Of a DNA stretch of 64,000 bases, positions 52,458 to 60,148 are shown one piece after another; the stretch's first letter is position 1, and each line of letters opens with the position of its first letter. The stretch comes from Roseomonas gilardii subsp. gilardii (GTDB taxonomy: Bacteria > Pseudomonadota > Alphaproteobacteria > Acetobacterales > Acetobacteraceae). The position numbers were made by a program, and so were the translations under genes. The stretch lies in NCBI RefSeq assembly GCF_023078375.1, contig NZ_CP095555.1, forward strand, positions 359,564 to 423,563, in the 5' to 3' direction. The notes under the pieces were generated by a model, which searched no databases, was not told where the DNA came from, and saw only the letters and a program-made list of their open reading frames with translations.

Positions 52458-53537
52458 ATGGCGTCCGTCACCATCAACAATGTCCGCAAGGCCTATGGCG
52501 CTCATGCCGTGATGCACGGCGTGTCCATCGACATCCCCGATGGCGCCTTCGTCGTCCTTGTCGGCCCCTCGGGCTGCGGCAAGTCCACCCTGCTGCGCAT
52601 GGTCGCCGGGCTGGAACCGATCACGGGCGGCACGATCAGCATCGGCCCGCGCGTCGTGAACGACGTGCCGCCCAAGGATCGCGACATCGCGATGGTGTTC
52701 CAGAACTACGCGCTCTATCCGCACATGACGGTGGCGGAGAACATGGCCTTCGCCCTGAAGCTGAAAAGGGCGAGGCCCGAGGAGATCCTGCAGAAGGTGC
52801 GCCCGGCGGCGGAGATCCTGGGCCTGTCCAAGCTGCTCGACCGCCTGCCGCGCCATCTCTCGGGCGGGCAGCGGCAGCGTGTCGCCATGGGCCGCGCCAT
52901 CGTGCGCAACCCGGCCGTCTTCCTCTTCGACGAGCCCCTGTCGAACCTGGATGCCAAGCTCCGCGTCCAGATGCGCACGGAGATCAAGGCGCTCCACCAG
53001 CGGCTCCGCACCACGATGATCTACGTGACGCATGACCAGATCGAGGCCATGACCATGGCCGACCGGATCGTGGTGATGCAGGACGGGCGCGTGGAACAGA
53101 TCGGCGTGCCCCTGGAACTCTATGACCGCCCGGCGAACATCTTCGTGGCCAGCTTCATCGGCTCGCCCGCCATGAACCTCCTCCCCGGCACGACCGTGGA
53201 GGGCGGCGTGCAACTCGGCGACGGGACGGTCCTGCCGCTGCCCGCGGGCTCGCCGGTCGCGCCCGGGCGCCGCGTGACCTACGGCATCCGTCCCGAGCAC
53301 CTGCTGGTCGGCGAGGGTGGCCTGCCGATGGTGGTGGAGGTGATGGAGCCCACGGGCTCGGAAACCCAGGTCTTCGGCATGCTGGGCGGCCATCGCTTCA
53401 TGGGCAGCTTCCGCGAGCGCATCCAGGCCGCGCCCGGCGAGGTGCTCCCGATCCACTGGGACACGCGCCTCGCCCATCTCTTCGATCAGGCCGACGGGCT
53501 GCGCCTGGAAACCGTCCGGCAGGACCTCGCCGCCTGA
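52458..53537 (+). CDS. ABC transporter ATPase, MalK/UgpC family
   Basis: 359 residues. Walker A is [19 protein letters not shown], the Q-loop is [14 protein letters not shown], the signature is [16 protein letters not shown], Walker B is [16 protein letters not shown], and the switch His is in [15 protein letters not shown]. The C-terminal 120 residues are the OB/TOBE regulatory domain ([11 protein letters not shown]). It powers the two permeases upstream. It is separated from them by the three sugar-oxidising genes, which shows the catabolic genes are embedded in the transport operon. ATG 52458, with gagggga upstream. Confidence 0.95.
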   Translation: MASVTINNVRKAYGAHAVMHGVSIDIPDGAFVVLVGPSGCGKSTLLRMVAGLEPITGGTISIGPRVVNDVPPKDRDIAMVFQNYALYPHMTVAENMAFALKLKRARPEEILQKVRPAAEILGLSKLLDRLPRHLSGGQRQRVAMGRAIVRNPAVFLFDEPLSNLDAKLRVQMRTEIKALHQRLRTTMIYVTHDQIEAMTMADRIVVMQDGRVEQIGVPLELYDRPANIFVASFIGSPAMNLLPGTTVEGGVQLGDGTVLPLPAGSPVAPGRRVTYGIRPEHLLVGEGGLPMVVEVMEPTGSETQVFGMLGGHRFMGSFRERIQAAPGEVLPIHWDTRLAHLFDQADGLRLETVRQDLAA

Positions 53538-54001
53538 AGGGGCCGGAGCCAGCGGCTCCGGCTACCGCCGGTACTTCGGCCGCGCCGCGCGTTTCCGGCG
53601 TCACGCCCGCCGTGTACCGCACGGCGCCGTTCTGGGCCTGCGCGTTCTGCTGGTCCATCTGATCGCGCGTGATGACCGGGAGGGATTGCGGCGTCTCCAG
53701 CACCGGTGACCAGTAGCAATCCAGCCAGCACCCCGTCGAACCGGACCCGTGAACTGGCTTCACCGGGCATCATGATGCCCCCGCAACATATTCAACTTTA
53801 TGGCTTTTCGAATCGCCCGCCGCCTTATAGAGAATGCCAATCGTTCGCAATATCCTGAAAGAAACTGCCCCCGGCATGGCAGGCAACGGGGTGTTGCAAG
53901 CGGGGCGCTGCCCCGTCCCCTGGGCATGGCCGAGCCAAAGAAAGGTGTTACATCAGGGGGCGATAGCTTTATACACCAGCGTCAATCATGGGATATGAAC
54001 A
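53538..54001. other. 464-bp gap: terminator, possible small degraded minus-strand ORF, Fur-like box
   Basis: Left part: the ATPase terminator. On the minus strand, a stretch with real-protein composition (VITRDQMDQQNAQAQNG and VRYTAGVTPETRG, from about 53685 to 53585) suggests a small gene, but no single frame gives both an exported start (a hydrophobic VLAGLLLVTGAG occurs one frame away) and a sensible stop. A natural end (RPKYRR then TAG near 53565) lies in a third register. It may be a small exported protein split by indels. Right part (53770-53900) is A+T-rich, with TGCCAATCGTTCGCA at 53835-53849, and a CGGGGC/GCCCCG hairpin at 53901-53915. I see no other gene. Confidence 0.4.
53542..53562 (+). 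terminator. Strong hairpin after the ABC/fucose operon
   Basis: GCCGGAGCC (53542-53550) pairs perfectly with GGCTCCGGC (53554-53562) around the loop AGC. It begins 5 bp after the ATPase stop and probably ends the seven-gene transcript. There is no U-tract (the next bases are TACCGCC). Confidence 0.62.
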
Positions 54002-54792
54002 TTGAAGGCCATCGTCTTGTGTGCTGGCCAGGGGCGCCGTCTCCTGCCGTTTACGGAGCGGACCCCGAAATGTCTCCTTCCCGTGGGCGGCAAACCCATT
54101 CTCGGCTGGCAGCTTCTGGGCCTGTCCGAGGCCGGGATCGAGGAAGTCACGCTCGTCACGGGTTTCAGGGCCGAGACGATCGAGGCGGCACTGCCCGGCA
54201 TCACGCCCAAGGGCCTGACGGTCCGGACTGTCTTCAATCCCTTCTTCGGCGTCGCCGAGAATATCGGCAGTTGCTTCCTGGTCCGTGACCTGCTGCGAGC
54301 CGGCGACACGGTGCTGCTGAACGGCGACACCCTGTTCGAACCTGCGGTACTGCGTCACCTGCTGTCGGCCCCCGCCGCGCCCATCACCGTCACGATCGAC
54401 CGCAAATCCCATTACGATGCCGATGACATGAAGGTCTCGGCAGATGGGGCGAGCCTGCGCGCCATCGGCAAGACCCTGACTCCGGACGAGACGAACGGTG
54501 AATCCATCGGCATGCTGCGCTTCCAGGGCACGGGCGGCGCGCTCTTCGCCGATGGGCTGGAGGCCGTGCTGCGTCAGCCGGAGGGGCTGCGCCGCTGGTA
54601 CCTCTCCGTCATCCACGCCATCGCCCAGATGGGTCATCAGAGGAGCCATCAGGGAGGCCATCAGGGGGGCAGGTCCGTGTGACCTCCATCCAGGGCCTGA
54701 GCTGGGGCGAGGTGGACTACCCGGACGATCTCGCCGAGGCGGAGGCGCTTGTCCGCTCCTGGGCCATGCCCGCCCCGGCCCTGGCCGGCTGA
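54002..54792 (+). CDS. NTP-sugar/phosphoalcohol nucleotidyltransferase, frame broken at 54664-54669
   Basis: About 263 residues when repaired. MKAIVLCAGQGRRLLPFTER followed by TPKCLLPVGGKPIL is the nucleotidyltransferase signature; LLNGDTLFEP holds the metal-binding Asp. HYDADDMKVSADG and ETNGESIGMLRF recall LicC-like cytidylyltransferases that activate phosphocholine or other phospho-alcohols. A 12-bp tandem repeat (CATCAG at 54635, 54647, 54659) precedes a G6 run; the frame as read stops at 54682. One G more gives VTSIQGLSWGEVDYPDDLAEAE and a stop at 54790-54792. TTG start with a weak ribosome site. It may supply an activated headgroup for the lipid locus. Confidence 0.8.
54635..54669 (+). 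repeat. 12-bp tandem repeat plus G6 run inside the nucleotidyltransferase gene
   Basis: Three imperfect 12-bp units (54632-54643, 54644-54655, 54656-54667) each contain CATCAG at an exact 12-bp period, encoding His-Gln-Gly/Arg repeats. They run straight into GGGGGG at 54664-54669, where the reading frame breaks. The inserted His-Gln units are not part of the nucleotidyltransferase fold as I know it. Confidence 0.7.
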
Positions 54793-54805
54793 TGCCGAGG
54801 TGACG

Positions 54806-56548
54806 ATGCTCCCGACGCGCCATTCGCTGCCCCGGCGGCTGGGCTCCTTCGCCACCCTGCCCGACGCACTGGACTATGCCGCCGGCGGGGAAACGGGGCT
54901 GGGCTTCCATGACGGCCGCGGCGAACTGACCCAGGCCCTGCCCTATCGCAGGCTGCGCGAAACATCGCGGCAACTGGCCAGGCGGCTGACCGGCGCGGGG
55001 CTGGAACGCGGGAACCGCGTGGCCATCATCGCCGAGACGCGGCCCGACGTGGTGGAAGCCTTCATGGCCTGCCAGTATGCCGGCCTCGTGCCGGTGCTGC
55101 TGCCCCTCCCGGTCGCCTTCGGCGGGCGCCAGACCTATATCGAGCATATCTCCCGGCTGACCCTGGCGGCACGCGCCTCGGCACTCTTCGTGCCAGAGGC
55201 CCTCCAGCCCTGGCTGGCGCCCTTCGCCGCCGAGGCCGGGCTGACGGTCTTCGGAACCGTGGCGGGACTGGCATCGGCCCCGGAAAGCGCCGCGGAACCG
55301 GTCCCGCTGGGCGAGGACGAGATCGCCTATCTCCAGTTCTCCTCGGGCAGCACGCGCTTCCCCATGGGCGTCGCCGTCACGCAGCGCGCCCTGATGGAGA
55401 ACATCCGCGCCATCCTGCGGCACGGGCTCCAGGTGGGTCCGGAGGACCGCGCGGTGTCCTGGCTGCCGCTCTACCACGACATGGGCCTCGTGGGCTTCCT
55501 GCTGGCGCCCCTCGCCGGGCAGGTGACGGTGGACTACCTCTCGCCGCAGGAATTCGCGCGGCGGCCACAGCTCTGGCTGCGGCTGATCTCCAGCAACCGC
55601 GCCACCCTCTCCTACAGCCCCAGCTTCGGCTACGAGCTGTGCACCCGGCGGGGGCGGCCGGACCCGGCCAAGGGGCCGGCCCTCGACCTCTCCTCCTGGC
55701 GCGCCGCGGGCATCGGGGGCGACATGATCCGGCCGCATGTGCTGGCGCGCTTCGCCGAGACCTTCGAGCCGGACGGCTTCCGCGCCGGGGCCTTCGTGCC
55801 CAGCTACGGCATGGCCGAGGCGACCCTGGCCATCAGCTTCGCGCCACTGGGCAAGGGGCTGGCGACGGATATGGTGGACCTCGACCGGCTGGAGCGTGAG
55901 GGCACCGCCATGCCCCCAGGGGATGGGTCGCGGCTTCGGGAATTCGCGCTGTGCGGCCCGCCGGTCCCGGGCACCGAGCTGGAGATCCGCGATGCCACCG
56001 GCGCCCCGCTGCCCGAGCGGCAGGTGGGGCGCGTCCTGGTGCGCGGGCCGGGGCTGATGCAGGGCTATGACGAGAGGCCGGAGGAAAGCACGGCCGTGCT
56101 CTCAGCGGATGGCTGGCTCGACACGGGCGACCTCGGCTACCGCCTGGGCGGGCAGATCGTGATCACCGGCCGCGCCAAGGACCTGATCATCGTCAACGGC
56201 CGCAACGTCTGGCCACAGGACCTGGAATGGTCCGTGGAGCAGTCGATCGCGACAGCCCGCAGCGGCGATGCCGCCGCCTTCTCGGTGGAGGAGGACGGGA
56301 CGGAGCAGGTGGTGATGCTGATCGAGGCACGCGGCGCGCCGGACAATGGAGAGCGCGAGCGGCTGGCCACCGAGGCCGCCGGCACGCTGCGCGCACGCCA
56401 TGGGGTCGAGGCGCGGATCGTGCTGGTGCCGCCGGGCAGCCTGCCGCGCACCTCCTCGGGCAAGCTCAGCCGTACCCGGGCGCGCAGCCTCTATCTGGCC
56501 GGTCACTTCACGGCGGGGGCCAGCGCGCTCGTGGCCCTGCCGGAATGA
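54806..56548 (+). CDS. Fatty acyl-AMP ligase / acyl-ACP synthetase (FAAL-like ANL enzyme)
   Basis: 580 residues from ATG 54806 (GTG 54800 possible). FAAL-type features are YLQFSSGSTRFPMGVAVTQ as the P-loop, WLPLYHDMGLVGFLLAPL, PSYGMAEATLAISFAPLG, and WLDTGDLGYRLGGQIVITGRAKDLIIVNGRNVWPQDLE, with C-terminal lysine in RTSSGKLSRTRARS. LYHDMGLVG and SYGMAEATL are typical of fatty acyl-AMP ligases that load an acyl carrier protein rather than CoA. The dedicated ACP at 62688 is the obvious acceptor. Its end overlaps the epimerase-like gene (ATGA). Confidence 0.87.
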   Translation: MLPTRHSLPRRLGSFATLPDALDYAAGGETGLGFHDGRGELTQALPYRRLRETSRQLARRLTGAGLERGNRVAIIAETRPDVVEAFMACQYAGLVPVLLPLPVAFGGRQTYIEHISRLTLAARASALFVPEALQPWLAPFAAEAGLTVFGTVAGLASAPESAAEPVPLGEDEIAYLQFSSGSTRFPMGVAVTQRALMENIRAILRHGLQVGPEDRAVSWLPLYHDMGLVGFLLAPLAGQVTVDYLSPQEFARRPQLWLRLISSNRATLSYSPSFGYELCTRRGRPDPAKGPALDLSSWRAAGIGGDMIRPHVLARFAETFEPDGFRAGAFVPSYGMAEATLAISFAPLGKGLATDMVDLDRLEREGTAMPPGDGSRLREFALCGPPVPGTELEIRDATGAPLPERQVGRVLVRGPGLMQGYDERPEESTAVLSADGWLDTGDLGYRLGGQIVITGRAKDLIIVNGRNVWPQDLEWSVEQSIATARSGDAAAFSVEEDGTEQVVMLIEARGAPDNGERERLATEAAGTLRARHGVEARIVLVPPGSLPRTSSGKLSRTRARSLYLAGHFTAGASALVALPE

Positions 56549-57513
56549 CCGGCGCCCCGCTGGTCGCCGTCACGGGCGGGACCGGCTTCCTCGGGCGCCA
56601 TGTGGTCGCGGCGCTGGCGGCACAGGGCTGGCGGGTGCGGATGCTGGTCCGGGGCGCACCCGCGCCCGAAGGGGTTCCGGTGGAAGCTGTGCGGGGCGAC
56701 CTCGCCGATGCGGTGGCCCTGTGCCAACTGGTGGCCGGCGCCCAGGCGGTGGTGCATCTGGCCGGGCTGACCAAGGCACGGCGGCCCTCCGAATTCCTGG
56801 CCGTGAACCGGGATGGCAGCGCCCGGCTGGCGGAGGCGGTGGCCCAGGCGGCGCCGGAGGCCCGCTGCGTGCTGGTCTCCTCCCTGGCGGCGCGGGAGCC
56901 ACGGCTTTCCCCCTATGCCGGCAGCAAGCGGGCGGGCGAGCAGGCCGCCGTGGCGGCGCTGGGGCCGGCGGGACGCTGGGTGGTGCTGCGGCCCTCGGTG
57001 ATCTACGGACCTGGGGACCGGGAAGGGCTGCTGCTGCGCCGCCTGGCGGCCTCCGCCATCGTGCCGGTGCCGCGCGCGCCGGAGCCGCGGATCGCCATGG
57101 TGCATGCGCGGGACGTGGCGGGCGCCATCGCGGCCCTCTGCCGTTCCGGCCCCCAGGCAGGTCTGCTGGGCGGCACCTTCGAGATCACGGATGCGCGGCG
57201 CGAGGGCTATGGCTGGCGCGAGCTGCTGCACCGCCTGGCGCGGGAGCTGCGGCACCGGCCGCGCTTCCTGGAGGTGCCGGACGCGGCCATGCTGGCGGCG
57301 GGCGCGGCGGCGGATGGCTGGGCCCGGCTGACCGGGCGAAGCGGCCTCTTCGGCCTCGGCAAGGCGCGGGAGATCCTGCACCGGGACTGGGGCTCCGACG
57401 CGGAACGGCAATTGCCGGAGACGGTCTGGACGCCGGGCATCGGCTTCGAGGAAGGGCTGCGGGACACGCTGGCCTGGTGGGCCAGCCTCGGCCTCGCCCC
57501 GGCGCCGGGCTGA
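56545..57513 (+). CDS. NAD-dependent epimerase/dehydratase family reductase (ceramide reductase-like)
   Basis: 322 residues, extended SDR. VAVTGGTGFLGRHVVAALAAQ is the cofactor motif, HLAGLTKARRPSEFLAVNRDG follows, and YAGSKRAGEQ carries the YxxxK pair; VLRPSVIYGPGDREG and the flexible C-terminal part complete it. In alphaproteobacterial sphingolipid loci an SDR of this type (CerR in Caulobacter) reduces the 3-keto group during ceramide assembly. That role is inferred from the adjacent acyl ligase, carrier protein and SPT-like enzyme. Confidence 0.82.
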   Translation: MTGAPLVAVTGGTGFLGRHVVAALAAQGWRVRMLVRGAPAPEGVPVEAVRGDLADAVALCQLVAGAQAVVHLAGLTKARRPSEFLAVNRDGSARLAEAVAQAAPEARCVLVSSLAAREPRLSPYAGSKRAGEQAAVAALGPAGRWVVLRPSVIYGPGDREGLLLRRLAASAIVPVPRAPEPRIAMVHARDVAGAIAALCRSGPQAGLLGGTFEITDARREGYGWRELLHRLARELRHRPRFLEVPDAAMLAAGAAADGWARLTGRSGLFGLGKAREILHRDWGSDAERQLPETVWTPGIGFEEGLRDTLAWWASLGLAPAPG

Positions 57514-57561
57514 ACCGGGGATCAACCATGTCCGGAAGCACGGATCGCCCAATACCCTGCC

Positions 57562-57977
57562 CTATGGCGTCTCCCCGCCCATGCGCGTCGCCTCGTAGCG
57601 ATAGCCGCAGCCGCCACCCGTCCGCGCGGCGCCAATGGTGGGAATCTCCTCCGCGGTCAGCCGGTCGCCGGCGATCCGCCCCGCGGCCCGGCGCTCCGAT
57701 CCATCCCGGTCCAGCGCGATCTCGCCATGCGGCGTCACGGTGCCGGTCATGATGGGGCGCTGGACGGCGGAATGGCGGTGGCGCGAGGTCCGCAGCTCCA
57801 CCAGCCCATCCCGGATGCGGAACCAGACGGTGCGGGGCTCCTTCCGGCAGCCCGGCGCCGTGCCGATCGAAATCTGCTGGCCCTGGTACAGGCCGTCGAA
57901 GCGTGCCAATGCCGGCGCCGCCCCCTCCCCCTTCCCTCCCCGGCACACCCCGCCAGCAGAGGGACCATCAGCAGCAT
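57562..57977 (-). CDS. Small lipoprotein-like hypothetical, frame broken near 57921-57941
   Basis: About 138 residues when repaired. A short leader MLLMVPLLAGCAG is a lipobox (LAGC) in one frame. The body, LARFDGLYQGQQISIGTAPGC, FRIRDGLVELRTSRHRHSAVQ and TGTVTPHGEIALDRDG, with paired cysteines late (GGGCGYRYE), is one frame away. A single base missing in the G/C homopolymer-rich tract at 57921-57941 joins them. The fold looks like a small beta-rich periplasmic domain; function unknown. Antiparallel to the surrounding lipid genes, nested between the reductase and the glycosyltransferase. Confidence 0.6.
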
Positions 57978-58010
57978 GAGCGTGGCCAGCCCTGGGCCAC
58001 GGAGGAACGG

Positions 58011-58961
58011 ATGACCCAATCCGCCACGGCTTCCGCCCATTTCGCCGATCGCCCGGTCGTCTTCATCCACACCAACGCCAAGCAGCGGCTGGGGGCCCTG
58101 GTTTCGGCGCATTCCTTCCGGCGCAACGCGCGGCAGCCGGAGGGATTCGAGGTGCGGCTGCTGGAAGCGGAGCATTCGGCGCCGCTCCGTGCCGCCGAGG
58201 GGCGGAGCTTCCTCCGCGCCGGCCACAGCCGCATTTGGCGTATGGATGACCTGCAATCCTTCACCCCTCTCCGTTTCGCCGTGCCCGACGCCATGGGGCA
58301 CCAGGGCCTGGCGCTGGTGGTGGACCCCGATGTCTTCGCGGTGGGCGATGTGGGCGAGCTCTTCGCCCGCGACCGCGAGGGCAAGGCCATATGGTGCCGG
58401 GCGCGGCCCGGGCACAATGGCGCGGCGGAATACCTCGCCACCAGCGTGATGCTGCTGGATTGCGCGCGCCTGCCGCACTGGCGCTTCGGACCGATGCTGG
58501 AGGACCTCCTCGCGAAGCGGCTGGACTATGTGGAGCTGATCGAGCTGCGGCGGGAGAAGCGCGAGACCATCGGGCTGCTGGAATCCGTCTGGAACGATTT
58601 CGACCGGATGGAGGCGGATACACGCCTCCTGCACACGACCAAGCGGCGGACGCAGCCCTGGAAGACCGGGCTGAAGGTGGATTTCACCGTGCGCGAACGC
58701 GGCTTCGGGCCGATCCCGGCGGCGGTGGTGCGCCCCCTCCTGCGGCTCTGGACCTCCCAGGCCCGCTACAAGCCGCATCCGGACAAGCGGCAGGAGGCTT
58801 TCTTCTTCGCCATGCTGGCGGAATGCCTGGACGAAGGGTCGGTCACCCGCGCGGAGGTCGAGCACGGGATCAGGGAGAAGCATATCCGCCCGGATGCCCT
58901 GGCGCTCGCGGATCGCTGCCGTGGCCAGTTCCCCCGGCCCCTGTCGGCAGCAGCGGCCTGA
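58011..58961 (+). CDS. Putative GT8-like glycosyltransferase
   Basis: 316 residues, start ATG 58011 with ggagg 6 bp upstream. VVFIHTNAKQRLGALVSAHS opens a nucleotide-diphospho-sugar transferase-like fold. ALVVDPDVFAVGDVGELF parallels the DxD metal motif of family 8 enzymes (DADTLV in others), and YLATSVMLLDCARLPHW parallels their SGVMLID segment. HTTKRRTQPWKTG near residue 210 parallels the closing His-Lys-Pro-Trp motif. The similarity is by pattern only, so the family is tentative. Its tail overlaps the ELM1-like gene on the other strand by 92 bp. Confidence 0.65.
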   Translation: MTQSATASAHFADRPVVFIHTNAKQRLGALVSAHSFRRNARQPEGFEVRLLEAEHSAPLRAAEGRSFLRAGHSRIWRMDDLQSFTPLRFAVPDAMGHQGLALVVDPDVFAVGDVGELFARDREGKAIWCRARPGHNGAAEYLATSVMLLDCARLPHWRFGPMLEDLLAKRLDYVELIELRREKRETIGLLESVWNDFDRMEADTRLLHTTKRRTQPWKTGLKVDFTVRERGFGPIPAAVVRPLLRLWTSQARYKPHPDKRQEAFFFAMLAECLDEGSVTRAEVEHGIREKHIRPDALALADRCRGQFPRPLSAAAA

Positions 58962-60048
58962 TGCGGTCCACCGCCGCCACCGCCACCTGCGGCGGCAGGG
59001 ACCTTCCTGCCGTCAGTTCGTGATGCTCCAGCCCCTGCCAGAAGAACCACAGATCGCGCGGCCAGCCGGCCCAGCCGCCCCGCACCAGCCGGCCCCAGGC
59101 CCGGCCCGGAAGGCGCAGCCAGGGCGGCGCCGTCCGCCCGGCATCCGCCAGCCGCAGGGCACGCATGGCGCGGAGCCAGACACCGCCGGGCCAGCTCGCC
59201 CGGACGGGGATCAGGGTGACGGGCTTCCCGGTCGCCACGGCTTCCGAGACCATGGCGACGCTGTCGGCGGTGACGGCGATCCCGTCGGCCAGGGCGAGCA
59301 GCCCGGCATAGGGGTTCCGCTCGCCCGTGCCTTCCAGCAGGGCCGCGGGCACCGGCGCCCCGGCGAGGAGGCCGCGCAAGCGCCCGGTCAGGGCAGCGGG
59401 CGTGCGGCGGCTGGCGATGGCCAGGACGCTGCCACCCTCCTCCTCCGCCCGGGCGAGCAGCACGCGGCAGGCCCGCTCCACCTCCCCCGGGTCCAGCCGC
59501 CAGGGCCAGGACGGTCCCCCGAGGAGAAGCGCGCGGCGGGGCGCCGGGAAAGGCGCCAGGGCTCCGCGCCAGGCCACCGCGGCCTCGGCCAGCCGGGCGG
59601 CGGTCTGGCGAGTCAGGGAAAGCGGCTGTTCCAGGACATGGGGGCCGGCCGGCACGCCATATTGCGGTGTCGTCACCACCAGGTCGAAGCGGCCGGGATG
59701 GCAGCGTGGCCGCCCGATCTGGACGATCCGGCTATGCCCCGCCGAGCGGGCGCGGACCCAGCGCGCGGCCGGCACGCTGCGGCGCCCGACGCCGATCACC
59801 AGTTCCGGCCAGGGCGGCCCGAGCCTCGCGCGGGAGGCCGCATCGAGGCTGAGCAGTCCGATATCCCCCAGGCGGGTGGGCCAGAGGCGCAGCAGGTTGT
59901 GGCGCAGGGGGATCGCCTCCACCGTGCCGCCACAGGCATCGGCCACGGCCTCGGCCAGCGCCAGAACCTGGTTGTTGTCGCCGGTGCGGGGGCCAAGCAG
60001 CGCCCAGATGCGCGGCCCCCTATCCATCCTGCTGTCCGTCTCGCCCAT
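58870..60048 (-). CDS. ELM1/GtrOC1-family protein (mitochondrial fission ELM1-like)
   Basis: 392 residues from ATG 60048 with GGAAAG upstream. IWALLGPRTGDNNQVLALAEA, ELVIGVGRRSVPAARWV, VVTTPQYGVPAGPHVLE and VTADSVAMVSEAVATGKPVTLIP match the bacterial ELM1 family, which has a GT-B-like glycosyltransferase fold. Bacterial members lie in lipid or envelope gene clusters; function is not proven. Transcribed against the flanking genes. The last about 25 residues overlap the GT8-like gene end. Confidence 0.85.
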   Translation of the reverse strand: MGETDSRMDRGPRIWALLGPRTGDNNQVLALAEAVADACGGTVEAIPLRHNLLRLWPTRLGDIGLLSLDAASRARLGPPWPELVIGVGRRSVPAARWVRARSAGHSRIVQIGRPRCHPGRFDLVVTTPQYGVPAGPHVLEQPLSLTRQTAARLAEAAVAWRGALAPFPAPRRALLLGGPSWPWRLDPGEVERACRVLLARAEEEGGSVLAIASRRTPAALTGRLRGLLAGAPVPAALLEGTGERNPYAGLLALADGIAVTADSVAMVSEAVATGKPVTLIPVRASWPGGVWLRAMRALRLADAGRTAPPWLRLPGRAWGRLVRGGWAGWPRDLWFFWQGLEHHELTAGRSLPPQVAVAAVDRIRPLLPTGAGGTGHGSDPRAPGHPGGYASP

Positions 60049-60106
60049 GCGCTCTTTCCGGGGGGCGCGGAGGATGGGCGCGGGCGGGGATGCCGGCAAG
60101 GCCACG

Positions 60107-60148
60107 CCATGCGCATAGCCCCATGCGCATAGCCCCATGCGCATAGCC
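60107..60148 (+). repeat. Exact triple tandem 14-bp repeat spanning the GT4 start codon
   Basis: CCATGCGCATAGCC occurs three times back to back (60107-60120, 60121-60134, 60135-60148). Each copy carries ATG CGC ATA, and 14 is not a multiple of three, so the three ATGs (60109, 60123, 60137) are in three different frames. The third opens the glycosyltransferase gene. The first two each open an eight-codon mini-ORF (ending TAG in the following copy). Confidence 0.93.

Noticed and set aside
50652-53537. 961-codon plus-strand frame joining FucU and the ATPase
   Set aside because: Only its FucU part and ATPase part are real; the first kilobase is out of frame with the aldose dehydrogenase and lactonase. 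ATG 52458 with a ribosome site starts the ATPase.
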